Under the pieces are notes generated by a model, which saw only the letters and a list, made by a program, of their open reading frames with translations, was not told where the DNA came from and searched no databases. From positions 96,789,343 through 96,853,342 of the forward strand of contig CP136065.1 of NCBI GenBank assembly GCA_032622095.1: a stretch of DNA of 64,000 nucleotides, read 5' to 3'. This DNA comes from Siphonodentalium dalli (taxonomy: Eukaryota; Mollusca; Scaphopoda; Gadilida; Siphonodentaliidae). This document shows, piece after piece, positions 23,842 through 35,014 of this stretch. Position 1 is the first letter of the stretch; each line of letters begins with the position of its first letter. Both the position numbers and the translations under genes were made by a program.

Positions 23842-24154
23842 TATACAGACTATTCAATTTGATAAGAGAAAATAAAGGTCTGAGTGGTTGGTGATATATG
23901 TCAGTTATGGAGACCCAAACAGTCTCCATTTTAAAGCCTAATTGAACTTAGTGAAATCGTAATGCATTACTTCTCATTTTAAAAGTAACGACAACGTCAA
24001 TGCAAAACATGGCAAGTAATGGCCATGAATTGCTTTGCAAAGTAATGTACCAATCCCTGCTCGGGACATCGACGAGTTGGCATTTTGCAGTATATGTAGG
24101 TTAGTGAAAGTTACCCTATACGGTATCGGTATATACATGTACACCTATACCTAC

Positions 24155-24271
24155 ACTGAGTGCAGTTCATCTCGTCCGCTCCGTCGCTACAGTCTCTGTC
24201 GCCGTCACATTCCCACGTGGCGTCTATGCATTTACCATCAGAACAGGTATATCCGGCACAGTTCTGAGAAG
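24155..24271 (-). CDS. LDLa exon after second CUB (unpaired)
   Basis: The exon is 117 nt, phase 1-1, with acceptor attgtag and donor GTAGGT. It reads [16 protein letters not shown], then [20 protein letters not shown]. The first loop between cysteines 1 and 2 is short and S-D-E is changed to A-D-E. It is one of three LDLa exons (with 20311 and 18746) lying between the second CUB and the copy B block; their counterparts, if any, would be upstream of 64000. Intron sequence beside its 3' end is partly repeated near 22608-22680. Confidence 0.9.
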
Positions 24272-24580
24272 CTACAATTATTATGAGAACATGTACCTTT
24301 TTTCCGTAATCGTATAATATATAATGCATACATACACAGAAATTGGCAGATAGAATATTAAGGCTTGGTACATAATTTAGTCGATGTTTCGTAGAAAGTA
24401 GTAATATTGACATTGCCTGTGTGATTTGCACTAAATCATATTCGGTGATTGGTCAGTCGCCAATTGGGTCATGCGTTACATATGACAATAAAACACACCA
24501 TAACAGGAACCGACTAACATATTATTGACCTTGGTGACTAAACACGGTAGACATAATAACTGTGCGTCTGTAAATGCGTT

Positions 24581-25514
24581 GTTGAGTCGTTTCCGGCCGA
24601 AGGCCGGGTAGGGTGGTCGGACTGCAGTGTGCAAGTCCCTTCACCCTTTCTTGATATATTCGATGGGGATCGATTTTTGAGGCTGTTGATGCTGTTCAGA
24701 TGAGGAGGCTGACCGGAGGCAAAGTGAGGCTGAGGTGTTTAGTTCTTGCTGGCTGCTTTTAGCTTTTTTCTTTTTTTGTTTTTACTTTTCGGTGGATCTG
24801 ATTCGTCTAAGGCTGCCCTTGCTTCTATTATAGTCTCTTCTGCTTTCTTCCTTTCTACTACTGCTTTCCTAATTGATTCGTCTATTCTGGCGCGAAATTT
24901 AGCTGATTCTTTTTTGTGGTTTTCTATCCATAGGCTGGTGGCATCTGTTACTTGTTCGGTTACCGGTGATATATGATTGGCAGTTGAAGGCTCCGGCTCA
25001 GTGTATTCCGGAGTCTTCGGGTTGAAGTCCATGTCTGGCCGTGGAGGCGATGGTGGTGGTGATTCCATCTCCTGGACAGACTGGGCCGGGATTTCGACTG
25101 CATGGGAGGAGCTGGCTGGTGTAATGTCCGTCGCCTTCTTCTCTTTCCATGCGGCTAGTCTCTCGGCATCTCTTTTTTTTCTTGATGGTGATTTCTTTTT
25201 CTTCTTTTTTATCTTTTGTCGTCGAACTTTCCGTGTTGATCTGGTATTATCCGGTCCACTCCCGGTAGGGAGCCCTGAAAAGGGCTGTGCCGGGCCGGAC
25301 TGGAAATCCAGAATCAACTGGTATCCGCCTTTGTGAGCGTGGAGTGACCAGCTCAGACATGCATGCATGGCGTGACATGCATGGAGTCCAGCATTGTAGT
25401 AACACTAATTGGAATAAGCGGTGGCGTAGTCATCCTGAGAGGTGGCGATCCAAGCTCTCTGGAGGTCCGACTGCTGTGTGTGTGGTGCTGGGAAATGACT
25501 GATGTGATGTGATG
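24581..25514. mobile_element. Retroelement-like insertion with 12-bp target duplication
   Basis: The sequence is flanked by identical ctgtaaatgcgt at 24569-24580 and 25515-25526. It begins tgttgagtcgtttccggcc and ends with a gatgtgatgtgatg microsatellite-like tail, as many target-primed retroelements do. It contains one long minus-strand reading frame (24739-25368). It lies in intron 24272-26071, in which nothing else was recognised. Confidence 0.65.
24739..25368 (-). CDS. Lysine-rich, coiled-coil ORF of the inserted element (gag-like?)
   Basis: This is a 209-residue open frame. The N-terminal third includes GGYQLILDFQSGP; next comes a basic block of consecutive lysines and KSPSRKKRDAERLAAWKEKK, then a proline-rich acidic middle (SPPPSPPRPDMDFNPKTPEY). 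The C-terminal part is predicted helical (KKESAKFRARIDESIRKA, VVERKKAEETIIEARAA) and ends in lysines. The S-P-S...R-D-A-E-R motif after a basic block resembles gag-like ORFs of invertebrate retroelements as I recall them; this is not verified. It lies wholly inside the insertion with the 12-bp target duplication, so it is not host-gene coding. Expression is unknown. Confidence 0.5.
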   Translation of the reverse strand: MHACLSWSLHAHKGGYQLILDFQSGPAQPFSGLPTGSGPDNTRSTRKVRRQKIKKKKKKSPSRKKRDAERLAAWKEKKATDITPASSSHAVEIPAQSVQEMESPPPSPPRPDMDFNPKTPEYTEPEPSTANHISPVTEQVTDATSLWIENHKKESAKFRARIDESIRKAVVERKKAEETIIEARAALDESDPPKSKNKKRKKLKAASKN

Positions 25515-26071
25515 CTGTAAATGCGTGGCAATAGAAGACTATAATATATAAATAACTCACAGGTAGAATTGGGCTAACTTACAGTGCACACGGCATAATA
25601 CCCAAACAGCAGACATATTTCAGAAAATAAAATTCAGCTAACACTATAGTAATTAATAGGGATAAAGCTATAGAAATACATGTATAATAAATTGATGTAG
25701 TTTGAGTGTGTTTCTTTAGGAATGTGGCGATTCGCACTTCACACAATGAGCCCAACAGTCATAGCGACATACCCTTAACTATAACATACCCAAACTACAT
25801 TAATTACTTATATAACCGGACTTGAATGGGAAATACTTATTTAAACACATAATTATGTCAGTTAATTTTAAGTTGGATAACGTTTGCCAATTCGTATAGT
25901 CACTTTCACTCATAGGTACTTCCAGAGTGAAAGTCACACGTTTGTGTTTCATATATCGGCTTTTATACCATATCAGTTGAACTGATGACTGTTTGCACAT
26001 TTGCCCACTGCGAGTGCCTTGTGCCACTTTCCCGGAAATAATAGATATTCCTTAAATCAATATATGCTCAC

Positions 26072-26259
26072 CCATATCTTCGAACGTGTAGGTGAACTGC
26101 CATCCAGCAAATTCTCCTGACGCATCCGTTCTCCACTCAATGAACATATTTGTTCCACTTGATTTGACTGTTGGTGGAATATTCTTGCCGCAAAATTGCC
26201 CAAGTTGCTTTGAGAGCGCAGTTGTGCCATCTGTAATCTTAACATAGTCGGCATTGCAG
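26072..26259 (-). CDS. Second CUB domain, exon 2 of 2
   Basis: The exon is 188 nt, phase 2 in and phase 1 out, with acceptor ccttatag and donor GTGAGC. It encodes CNADYVKITDG, QFCGKNIPP, then M-F-I-E-W-R-T-D-A-S and F-A-G-W-Q-F-T-Y: the third and fourth cysteines, the acidic D-Y-V-K-I motif and the final aromatic strand of CUB. With 27919-28099 it makes about 123 residues. The intervening 1.66 kb intron carries an inverted-repeat element. Confidence 0.92.
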
Positions 26260-26561
26260 CTATAAGGAGAAATTCACAGCTGGGTCACATGTCAGAATCT
26301 CGAAACACATATAGGTATATAAAAAAAGTGAAAAATTGGAATACGTAAGTAACATGATTTTTCACATTTTTTGGGAAATTGCTAAGATAACTTCTATTCT
26401 ATTTAAACTATTTCTCAGCTTAAACATAGCTCTATTAGGTAGAAGAAGATTATTTACTGACAATCGCTCTGTCATGGACTGCTTTTGGGTTGGAAATGGT
26501 CAATTTTAGATAAACCATGGGTAAAATTAAGCGTTTTGTGTATGCAAATCAAGGGGAAAAC

Positions 26562-27638
26562 CACTGTGGGGGAACTACTCTTGGCATTATCGAATTTCGT
26601 GAGCATTTTTGAGCGACGATTCCGATTATCTATCGAGAAATCGCGACATCAAACGTAAAATAACAACAATATTAGAACAGTGTTTCGTGAGTTTCATACT
26701 ATTACATATAATTCACTTAAAAGTATCATAAAATAAAATTGCAGTCAAAAAAAGTCATGCAGTTCTAATATTAGTCACAATTCCTGTCCCAGTTTATAGT
26801 AAAAATAAAACAAAACAACTATTGCCCAGTGACATAGGATAAATTTAGTATCCCTCTGGCTGAATTTTTTTATTTTATACCTCTCAATCAATACAGAAAC
26901 TTCAGAAACGAGATATGTCAACTTTAGATAAATAATGTCCGTAAGAAACAATAATATGGTATGTGCTCAGTAATTGTTGGATATCGTAACTTTGTGAGAA
27001 TGAGATGTTATAATTGTGAACAGTTAACTGTATTTAGGTAATATGAACCCTAGACAATATCTTGTTTTAGCCCAGTAATATTGTTTGATCATGATTTTGG
27101 CGTTTGATGTTGACATGTAAAAACTACTCGCACATCTGTAGAGAACCGGAGCCACCGCGATTAAGTCGCAAAGAATCCCTCAATAGAGAACCGGAACCTT
27201 CACCATATTTTCATTATAGTTTTCTTTTTTTCAAATAATATTCGGTCATAGTTGATTTTTTAGCATCGCCCAGTCGATATGACGGGCGCCATATTTTCAA
27301 TGTTACGACGAATTTTTATGAGTATTAGTTTGTGAAATGCTGTGGAAATGAAAATTTTTCCTCACCAACTGACAAATATCGAGTAATTTCCCAATAATAT
27401 TTGAAATTCTGTCGATAAACTGACCCGATTTTGGGACATATATTACTAACCTTCACTTGTACGTCCACGGCTCCTTCTGTTGGAATGATGCGAGGTAACA
27501 CGTGGCAGAAAAATTGCTTTGAGTATGATGATGTCACGAAAATGAGCAAAACTACAAAGAATCGGAAACTTTGCTCGGTAGAAAATGTAAATCAACTCGG
27601 TAAAAAACCAGAATGCCAGGAGTAGTTCCCCCACAGTG
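26562..27638. mobile_element. DNA element with CACTGTGGGGGAACTACTC termini, about 1.08 kb
   Basis: The left end cactgtgggggaactactc is inverted at the right end (gagtagttcccccacagtg). It sits in the intron that splits the second CUB (26260-27918). No transposase frame; CACTG starts are found in some CACTA/Chapaev-type elements, but assignment is open. Confidence 0.7.
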
Positions 27639-27918
27639 ACTAGGGGGACTCATAAGTAACCAACAGGTGTTGTCCGGATTTCGCGTCTATGTACGACGAA
27701 CCCGTCACAGTACGTTTAACATTTCTCAGTGGTAACAACTTAAATTCGAGCGAGATTTGAGCAACGTACGACTCTATTGTAACGTGTCGCTTAGTCAATC
27801 AGAGCAAGCCACTCCGAGTAACTCAAAAGTACACCGGTGGTGGCGAGCTCATATCGCTGTGTTGACAGCACTGCACGCTGAACCACACTTACGACTGGTT
27901 ATACTCATGATTACTTAC

Positions 27919-28099
27919 CTTCCACTGGGACCGCTTTCCACATCGAAGCTGCTGAATGTTAGCGCCACGACCTTCCCTGGTGGAGCATTTATCCGCCATG
28001 TGCAGTAAGCATTTGACTCATAAGTTCCAGCGCCGAAATTTGTGTGAGACATCATGGTAGAAGGGTTACCAGCTAAAACGTCGGGCAGGGGACATGCCG
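27919..28099 (-). CDS. Second CUB domain, exon 1 of 2
   Basis: The exon is 181 nt, phase 1 in and phase 2 out, with acceptor ttttccag and donor GTAAGT. It encodes AACPLPDVLAGNPS, an N-A-Y-C-T-W-R-I core, then VVALTFSSFDVE. The intron falls at a different place from those in the other CUB, so the two adjacent CUBs are not recent copies of each other. The split codon joins in frame to 26072-26259, giving ...S-C-N-A-D-Y-V. Confidence 0.92.
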
Positions 28100-29130
28100 C
28101 TGGAAAATAATGGACACTTTATCTACCAGATCGTCCATTAGGTCTCTTTAATCAGTCGGTTTACAAACATAAGGAGAATTAATCTCTAGATGGGGAGGGA
28201 AAACAAATCCTGTCAGATCTTAACAGATCAAAGTACACACTATTACACCGTTAGAACATACTGTCGGATTGACATTGTCCGACCGTCATAATCCGACGGG
28301 CATATACCATTTTATCAGTTGCGGTGAATTAACGTTTATTTATGACCCCTGAAAATGGTCAAAGTTAAAAATGTGCGCTTTTCCAAGTTCATGCCGTCAT
28401 AATTCAACACTATATTTATCGGCGACAAAATTATATACAGCAGTGACTCCATACAGTATGAGTGAATCTGATTCTGCTGACAGTTAATATTTATTATTAA
28501 TTGTTTGTATTCAGTGCAATGATCCGGTATATTCATTCCGTCCTGTCTTGCGTCCGTAATTAAATAACGTTATTTTCGTACGGACTTTATTATATTGGTT
28601 GGATGTTCTTATCAAACTATCTTTGGTTGACTCACTGATATGGATACTATGTATCGTGATACCAGTACACAGTTTGATGCATCATCGCAATATTTCAAAA
28701 TTAAGCGCGCTCAATATCGCAATAAAGGCGCGCCTCAATATACCACTTCTTCTGACTGGTACTGTATTGTCATGATGTACGGATTCACCTGTTAAAAAAA
28801 AATTGTGTTTACAAGTGACTGGACAATTTCACGCCTTACATGTTACCAAAATGTATGCCATTAAGATGTTTTACTTTTACATGTACATAAATTTGAGTTT
28901 TAACGGTGATACATGTAGCTTTGTTCTTCTATGTCTTAAAATGGCATGTTTTAGAATGGTCGAAATTAGTATTACTCGTAACTGAATAGTGATGGGTTGA
29001 ATTATTAGCTATTACTAGTATCGTTTATTATTTACAGCCATATTTATACAGTAGTTAGTGAAAGGTGAGCACATTACGCGTACGCAGCCTTTTTCCTGAT
29101 TAAATTTCTCGAGGCAGATAATATACATTG

Positions 29131-29281
29131 CAGTTGTCGCGCGCGATTTCGTGAGACACGGGGATTTGTCGCCAGGTCGAGACCTGGAATGTCACCCGAG
29201 GTCCGCCATGCCCGAGGGTGACATTCCAGGTCGAGAGCGGCGACAAATCCCCGTGTCTCACGAAAACAAGGCTGACAACTG
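29131..29281. repeat. Long GC-richer hairpin, about 65-bp arms
   Basis: 29131 (cagttgtcgcg...) to about 29198 pairs with about 29214-29281; the best match is gagacacggggatttgtcg against cgacaaatccccgtgtctc. The loop is about 15 bases. Confidence 0.88.
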
Positions 29282-30359
29282 TTTTGTTATCTGACAAATT
29301 TAAAGGAGTACACACGAAACTCTTTAATGGCAGGCCTACGTGCGCGCGTATATTCTTTAATCCAGTTCGAAGAATTAATTTTATGTTGGAATCCTCGCTT
29401 CTTCAGAAAATAAAACATTCAAAATTTGGATCGTCCATCATTTGCGCAGCTATTGTCCGGTCAGTTTGCTGGTCGCATGGTGGGAATCGGTTCACGGAAA
29501 GAGTAGTAAAGAAATTTCGAAGTAGAGTGGCCATACGGCGAAATGTTCGTTTTCGTTTTAAATGAGCGCAAAAAAGCAGGTAGACGACTAGACGTGTTAA
29601 TTTCGAGAACGCTTACATGTGAAACTAACACGTGGAAGTGGTGCAAAAAAGAAATTACAACTGTTACAGACTGTTACGCAATAAAGGGGTATTCTTGTGA
29701 AGTCTGAGGAATGCATAGCCGGAAGATAATGGTCAATTGATACACAGTAAAGAGTGGCTATTTGAAACGTATTTGTAATGTATGTACATCGAGTGTGCAA
29801 TTGTCTGCAGTACATACCAACTGGGTAATAAGTTTATCTATTTGGTCCACGGTATTCATTATTGATATAAAAAGGTCCAATAGGAACATTACACTTTATA
29901 ACGGAGTTATGTCCGTGATAACACCATGTATACATGGCATGCTTGAATTGCAAATTTTAAACAACAATTAAGCAAATTAGCATACACCACAGTTCACGGT
30001 TGTAATACGAAATAGTGGGGTTTATAAAATGAGTGTTTTCGCAAATTATTAGAGATCTGTGAGGGGATCTCTGCTCGTTGATTTCTTCGTAGTTTTATGT
30101 TTACATGAAGGATAACAACAAGTGTTATCCTCTGCAAAGTATTATCCATCGCTTTATGCATTGAGGATTTATGTTTCATCAAAATTATGATCGTAATAGA
30201 AGAACTAAGATGTATTTTTCAGTTACGAATAATACAAGTTTCGACCATTCTAATACATATGAATCGTAATGCCTACTGGGAAATCATATTGTTACAATGG
30301 GAACTTGGCTAATTATACAGTCAATTAGCAAATTAAGAGCCAAAAATTGGTGTTGACTC

Positions 30360-30595
30360 ATGAGAAATACCATTGGTCTGACCTTTATTAGTTACGGTCT
30401 TGGTATTAATTAAACGGTGCTGAACCGTAAAAAATACAACAGTCTGACAGATACTGGTTACAATCTGCCAGTAACTTAAACGGTTTTGTACCGTGGAACA
30501 TGCTACAGACTGACCGTATGTTTAACGGTCCAAGGTTGGCAGCGAAGTTGCACGATATGACACCGTTAAAGTGACGGGCATTTTTCTAACAGTGT
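30360..30595. repeat. Dispersed-repeat fragment with 'aacggt' words
   Basis: Repeated taaacggt/accgt and cagtctgac words end at atttttctaacagtgtag, which resembles the end of a small DNA element. The left border was not found. Confidence 0.4.
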
Positions 30596-31072
30596 AGGTC
30601 ACATGGATTTATATAGGGGCCAAACCAAATTACCTATCATATTCAACCCTCTCTCACTTAACCACAAATATAATCTTTTGTAAATATATCTACTAAATAA
30701 TTACGTATCATGAATCGTTATGAATCGTGTGTGTTAATAATGGTCATCTGATTATTGTTTTATTTTTTTTATTTTTGCGTTTTTCCTAAAGCAATTGTCT
30801 GCTGGTTCGTAAACCAATTAATTAAATTACTATGGCATTACATTAAAGGCATAGAGTATGGCTATATATGTTACATAAGCAGCTTGTTCCGATAACAAAG
30901 TAATCCTCTCTGATCGTACAGGCAGACCATGTTGGAATTGGAACTTTAATGATAACAAACAATTAACCGTTTTATGCAAGTCAATCTCAGTCGTAAATAT
31001 TTCGGACAGTCCAGCAACCTTTTAACAGAACTTACGACTGCGAGTCCGTTTGTGTGAAAATAGTGTCATTCT

Positions 31073-31463
31073 TTAACCCTTTACCCAACGGAACGGCCCT
31101 GTGTCAATGCATTCTCTTATATATGCGAGTCGACCATAGGTCGCCTCGCATATATAAGAGAATGCATTGGCTTAACACATTAAAAATTATAAAATTGTTA
31201 AAGAATGTAAGAAAAAATGGTAAAAAGTGTTAAAAATAATTTTTTTAGGCCAATGCATTCTCTTATATATATGCGAGGCGACATATGGTCGACTCGCATA
31301 TATAAGAGAATGCATTGGCACAGGGCATAACTGTAACCATCACAATGTGGTCAATGAACCGGTTCCAATGATATCCATATTTGTATGGTGTTATTGAGAC
31401 AGACCGAAGATATTTTAGGCTGTTGAAGCTTTATTTGGCCGGTTTGTTGGGTAAAGGGTTTAA
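31073..31463. mobile_element. piggyBac-like composite MITE with two palindromes
   Basis: TTAA + CCCTTTACCCAAC at the left is matched by gttgggtaaaggg + TTAA at the right. It contains two copies of the 67-70 bp palindrome, at 31104-31170 and 31250-31319, flanking an A/T-rich spacer, with the second palindrome inverted relative to the first. Termini differ from those at 18917 and 19323, so it is a related but distinct family or a nested insertion. Confidence 0.78.
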
Positions 31464-33079
31464 CAACACATCTCCGTGATGGTGAGGTGCGATGAAATTA
31501 ACAACATTGTATTATTTAAATTTTTTTAATTTATGAAATATAATGAAGAAAAGTTACTTAGTTACATGGCTCATTCGAGTTTCCAAATTTGGTCTACGTA
31601 ATTTGGAAGGAGGTATAAGATAGGTTGACGAATATGCGAAATATTGATATATCGTCTGCATGTGCTCCGAGAACATTCTTACCATGGTCACATATATTTT
31701 AGCTGGTTTAAATTTTTCGCACAGAATTGAAACAAACGCACTTTCCATATCAGAAATAGACTAACACGGAACGTTCTGTTCTGTTCCATACCGTTCACAT
31801 GGATGTTGTTTGTTTGGTACCCAAATACCGTGTTCAAAGATGTAATTTTTCAATGTGTCTTTCTGGGGCATATAATACAAGTATTTATCAACCTATCTTG
31901 ATACCGGTAAACATTCAAAAGCCAATATTATTAGGCGTATCGCATTGTTCAGGGCGATGTGAACGTTCAGACAAGTCAGCATATCGTGCTGAAGTGCTGA
32001 GCTGATGCTATAATTGTTTAAATTACTCTCACATAAATGTCAGATAGAGAGGAGAGTGGTCGGGCGCGAAGCACCCGGGGTGGTCGAAAAGATCGAGTGA
32101 TCTTCTCCTTCACCCCACTACATGTAAATGTCAGATCCTGGCAAATCTTGACATTTAAAGGATTTGATGCTACTAGTTTACATTTTTATTGCACTTGGAT
32201 CATTTTTAACCGCAATTATCGATAGATATTAAAGGGAAATAATTCTTTTGTGAAACAGGAAGTTCTAAGTATAGGTCCAACAGTACAATTTCCCAAACTG
32301 TAAAGTACATGTAATTGTAGACACATAAGTGACTATACTCCTTTAGCATCGTGTTATGCTCAGGAAATACAGGCGATGAAGAACACGGCCAGTTTGACTT
32401 ATTTTCTGCTGTTTGTGGACCTCTAAACATTAAAATTATGTCATCCTTGATATTTGAATATGCACATATGCAGGAGGTGGGCGTCCGTAATATCTAGTTG
32501 AATATATTTGTGTTCTAGTTGCTCAATGGTATAACAGCGAAGACATACACAGGTTACCAGAAGAAACAATACCTTTGGCAGAGGAAAATAATATCCCAAA
32601 AACGACTAACGGAATCCACCCCATTTTTGTTCTTGATGTATATCACTGTCGTTCCTTTTGTTCAATACTTAAGAAAGGAAGGCAATTGGTCTTATCGCAA
32701 TCTTATATACTGTCCGCCAACCCTGCTTTGAGAACTGTCACCTGGGGAGGTCAACGGGTGCAAAACCATGCACATGAACACAAATGTTTAGTGAAGATAT
32801 ATGTAGAAGGGTATAGGCAGGGATTTCTAGACGAAAGTCGATGCATGTGTACAAAAACTAACATGTGGACACATATCCTTTACACGTATATTTCTCCCAC
32901 CCCTACTCATTTTATCACACACAGTCCATGTGGGATAGCTATTTAAGACTCCACACCATGACTGCTTAATTGGCTTTAATCAAAATGAGATTTTGTCGCA
33001 CAGTCAAATTCCGTTTTCTCATTGCATCAATAGCGTTAATGGCCCAATAACTGATTATAATAGCAACAACAACGCGCCT

Positions 33080-33583
33080 GCGGCGCGATGTTGCTTTTCA
33101 AGTTTAGGAGTGTATGACATCATTAATTTATACTATACCACGAAACCGAATATCGGCGCGATCTGCCGTGGCTCATAAATTAGGGGTGAAAAATCACGTG
33201 ACTTGGTATCGAATTGGTATCCCTTCTGGGAGCAATTCGTCGCCCAAAGAAATTGTTAAAGCAAGGTTATCGGCAGTGGATTAACGGGATGAATATGAAA
33301 TTGGCAACTCACAGTTTCGAAGAATTCCTATGCGGCGCGATGTTGCTTTTCAAGTTTAGGAGTGTATGACATCATTAACTTATACTATACCACGAAACCG
33401 AATATCGGCGCGATCTGCCGTGGCTCATAAATTAGGGGTGAAAAATCACGTGACTTGGAATCAAATTGGTATCCCTTCTGGGAGCAATTAATCGCCCAAA
33501 GAAATTGTTAAAGCAACGTTATCGGCAGTGGATCAACGGGATGAATATGAAATTGGCAACTCACAGTTTCGAAGAATTCCTAC
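33080..33583. repeat. 252-bp tandem duplication, two copies
   Basis: Copies 33080-33331 and 33332-33583 each begin gcggcgcgatgttgc and end cgaagaattccta; they differ at only a handful of bases, so the event is recent. No coding sequence. Just downstream (33630-33690) is a small palindrome around gttgtagagactctacaac. Confidence 0.95.
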
Positions 33584-34189
33584 GCGCTTATAAATTAGTT
33601 TGATTTTGACCAATTTCGTTGGTTAAGCCCGCCGCACACACCACAACAATGTTGTAGAGACTCTACAACATTGGTGTGTGTGTCCGCACACGCTATAACA
33701 ACGTTGCATAATAAATGTTGCGCAACAATGTTATGACTGACCGCACACAGCGAATTGGTTGTACAAGTCACGTGATATATAACGTCATCAAATCACGATT
33801 GTTGCATACTAATTTCAGCACTGGGTTTTTCCCAAAGTTGATCGATGCGGAAAGAAGGCCCCCACGCTAGATCATGCCATCGCAAATTTACTAGAATACC
33901 AGAGGGCGGACAGAACTCAAGGTAAATCCAGAAGATTCCGCTGACCGTAATGGTTTGCAAACTACACTCCAGACGTGTATAGACCACATGGATCCATCGG
34001 GTCACCCATAAACTATAGTAAATATTGCAGCGGGCAGAATAGGCCCATGGTGACCAGGTTGTAAAGATGGGTCTGGTGTCTTCTACCGGTTATATTATTT
34101 GTGATCAGTTGATTAGCGACAAAACGTTCACAAAAGCACAAACTTGTGACTTGTGATTACTGGTAAAAATGAAAATCGAGTTGAGATAA

Positions 34190-35014
34190 CTAGCGGTTCA
34201 GTAAAACATAGAATTGATATGGCGACAACACGCGAAGAAGCCGACAACAGTATTGATCAACAAACAATAAAGTTTGCATATGCGGAAAGAAATCGGATGA
34301 TTGTCCTCGCTGACGCTACGCTTACGTCTTGTTGTTGCACCATTTCCTCCAACAAAATGTGCAAGTCGAGATGAGTATGGAATCACCAAACTACGGACGG
34401 AGAGCAATAGATTTCGGAACCATCGACAAACACGGAACAATTATACCTGTATTACTTGCCGCCCACGTTCTTTCTGGTTGTGACGCTTTTTGGGAACTAA
34501 GATGCTAGTTGGTCAGGTATCTTATGAGAGGCTACAACGTTCGTGGCTCAGTGTTATGGATCCTCTGTTTGCACATCGATGTCAGATGTGCGTTTAGATA
34601 TATGGACAACAAGAACGGGAAAACGAGTTCAACCATCACCGAACACTTGCAGTCTATCTCAAACAACTGCGGCGTTTTCGGAAAATGTGAAACTGGCAAA
34701 CTTACATACAGTCATGTATATGGAAACATGCGCGTCAAGAAAATGCGCCATGTTTAGACCCGATTGATTTCAGTTTTGATAAGGAGGCTGAAAAAAGACA
34801 ATTATGTCCTGTGGCAGTTCCGGCCAAAATTTTGAGGATGATAAGGGGTTCCTGTTTTAGTCTAGCACCATGCAAATCATCCATGTGTAGAGGCAATTGC
34901 GCAAAAATGGCATGCACTCTCTTATGTGCATGTACTGCAACAGCTGACTGCAATGAACAAACAAAGCTGGCGGACACGGCGGCAATGCAGGCTTGTGCAA
35001 CAGAAAGTCAGTAG
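34190..35014 (+). pseudogene. Decayed multicopy invertebrate ORF with CXC-like cysteine end
   Basis: Pieces in different frames, in order, are ATTREEADNS, then a segment ending in AAHVLSGCDAF, then SMSDVRLDIWTTRTGKR, CSLSQTTAAFSENVK, and a cysteine-rich end (about 34850-34970) with C...CRGNCAKMACTLLCACTATADC. This order matches an ORF family I recall as multicopy in invertebrate genomes, probably carried by mobile elements, whose C-terminus resembles tesmin/TSO1 CXC cysteines. Frameshifts and stops (after the GCD region and after TTAAFSENVK) make it non-functional. It sits in the 10.6 kb intron 28100-38713 and is not part of the LDLa gene. Confidence 0.65.

Noticed and set aside
24977-25336. 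Plus-strand frame antisense to the lysine-rich ORF
   Set aside because: Its Phe-rich runs are the complement of lysine codons; the minus frame has the plausible composition.
32519-32946. Plus-strand frames of 70 and 123 residues
   Set aside because: Low-information composition and no family motif; length is within chance for this AT content.
33080-33583. CRISPR-like or satellite array
   Set aside because: Only two adjacent copies and a eukaryotic context; called a tandem duplication.
33793-34005. Minus-strand 70-residue frame
   Set aside because: No recognisable motif, no splice context; probably chance.
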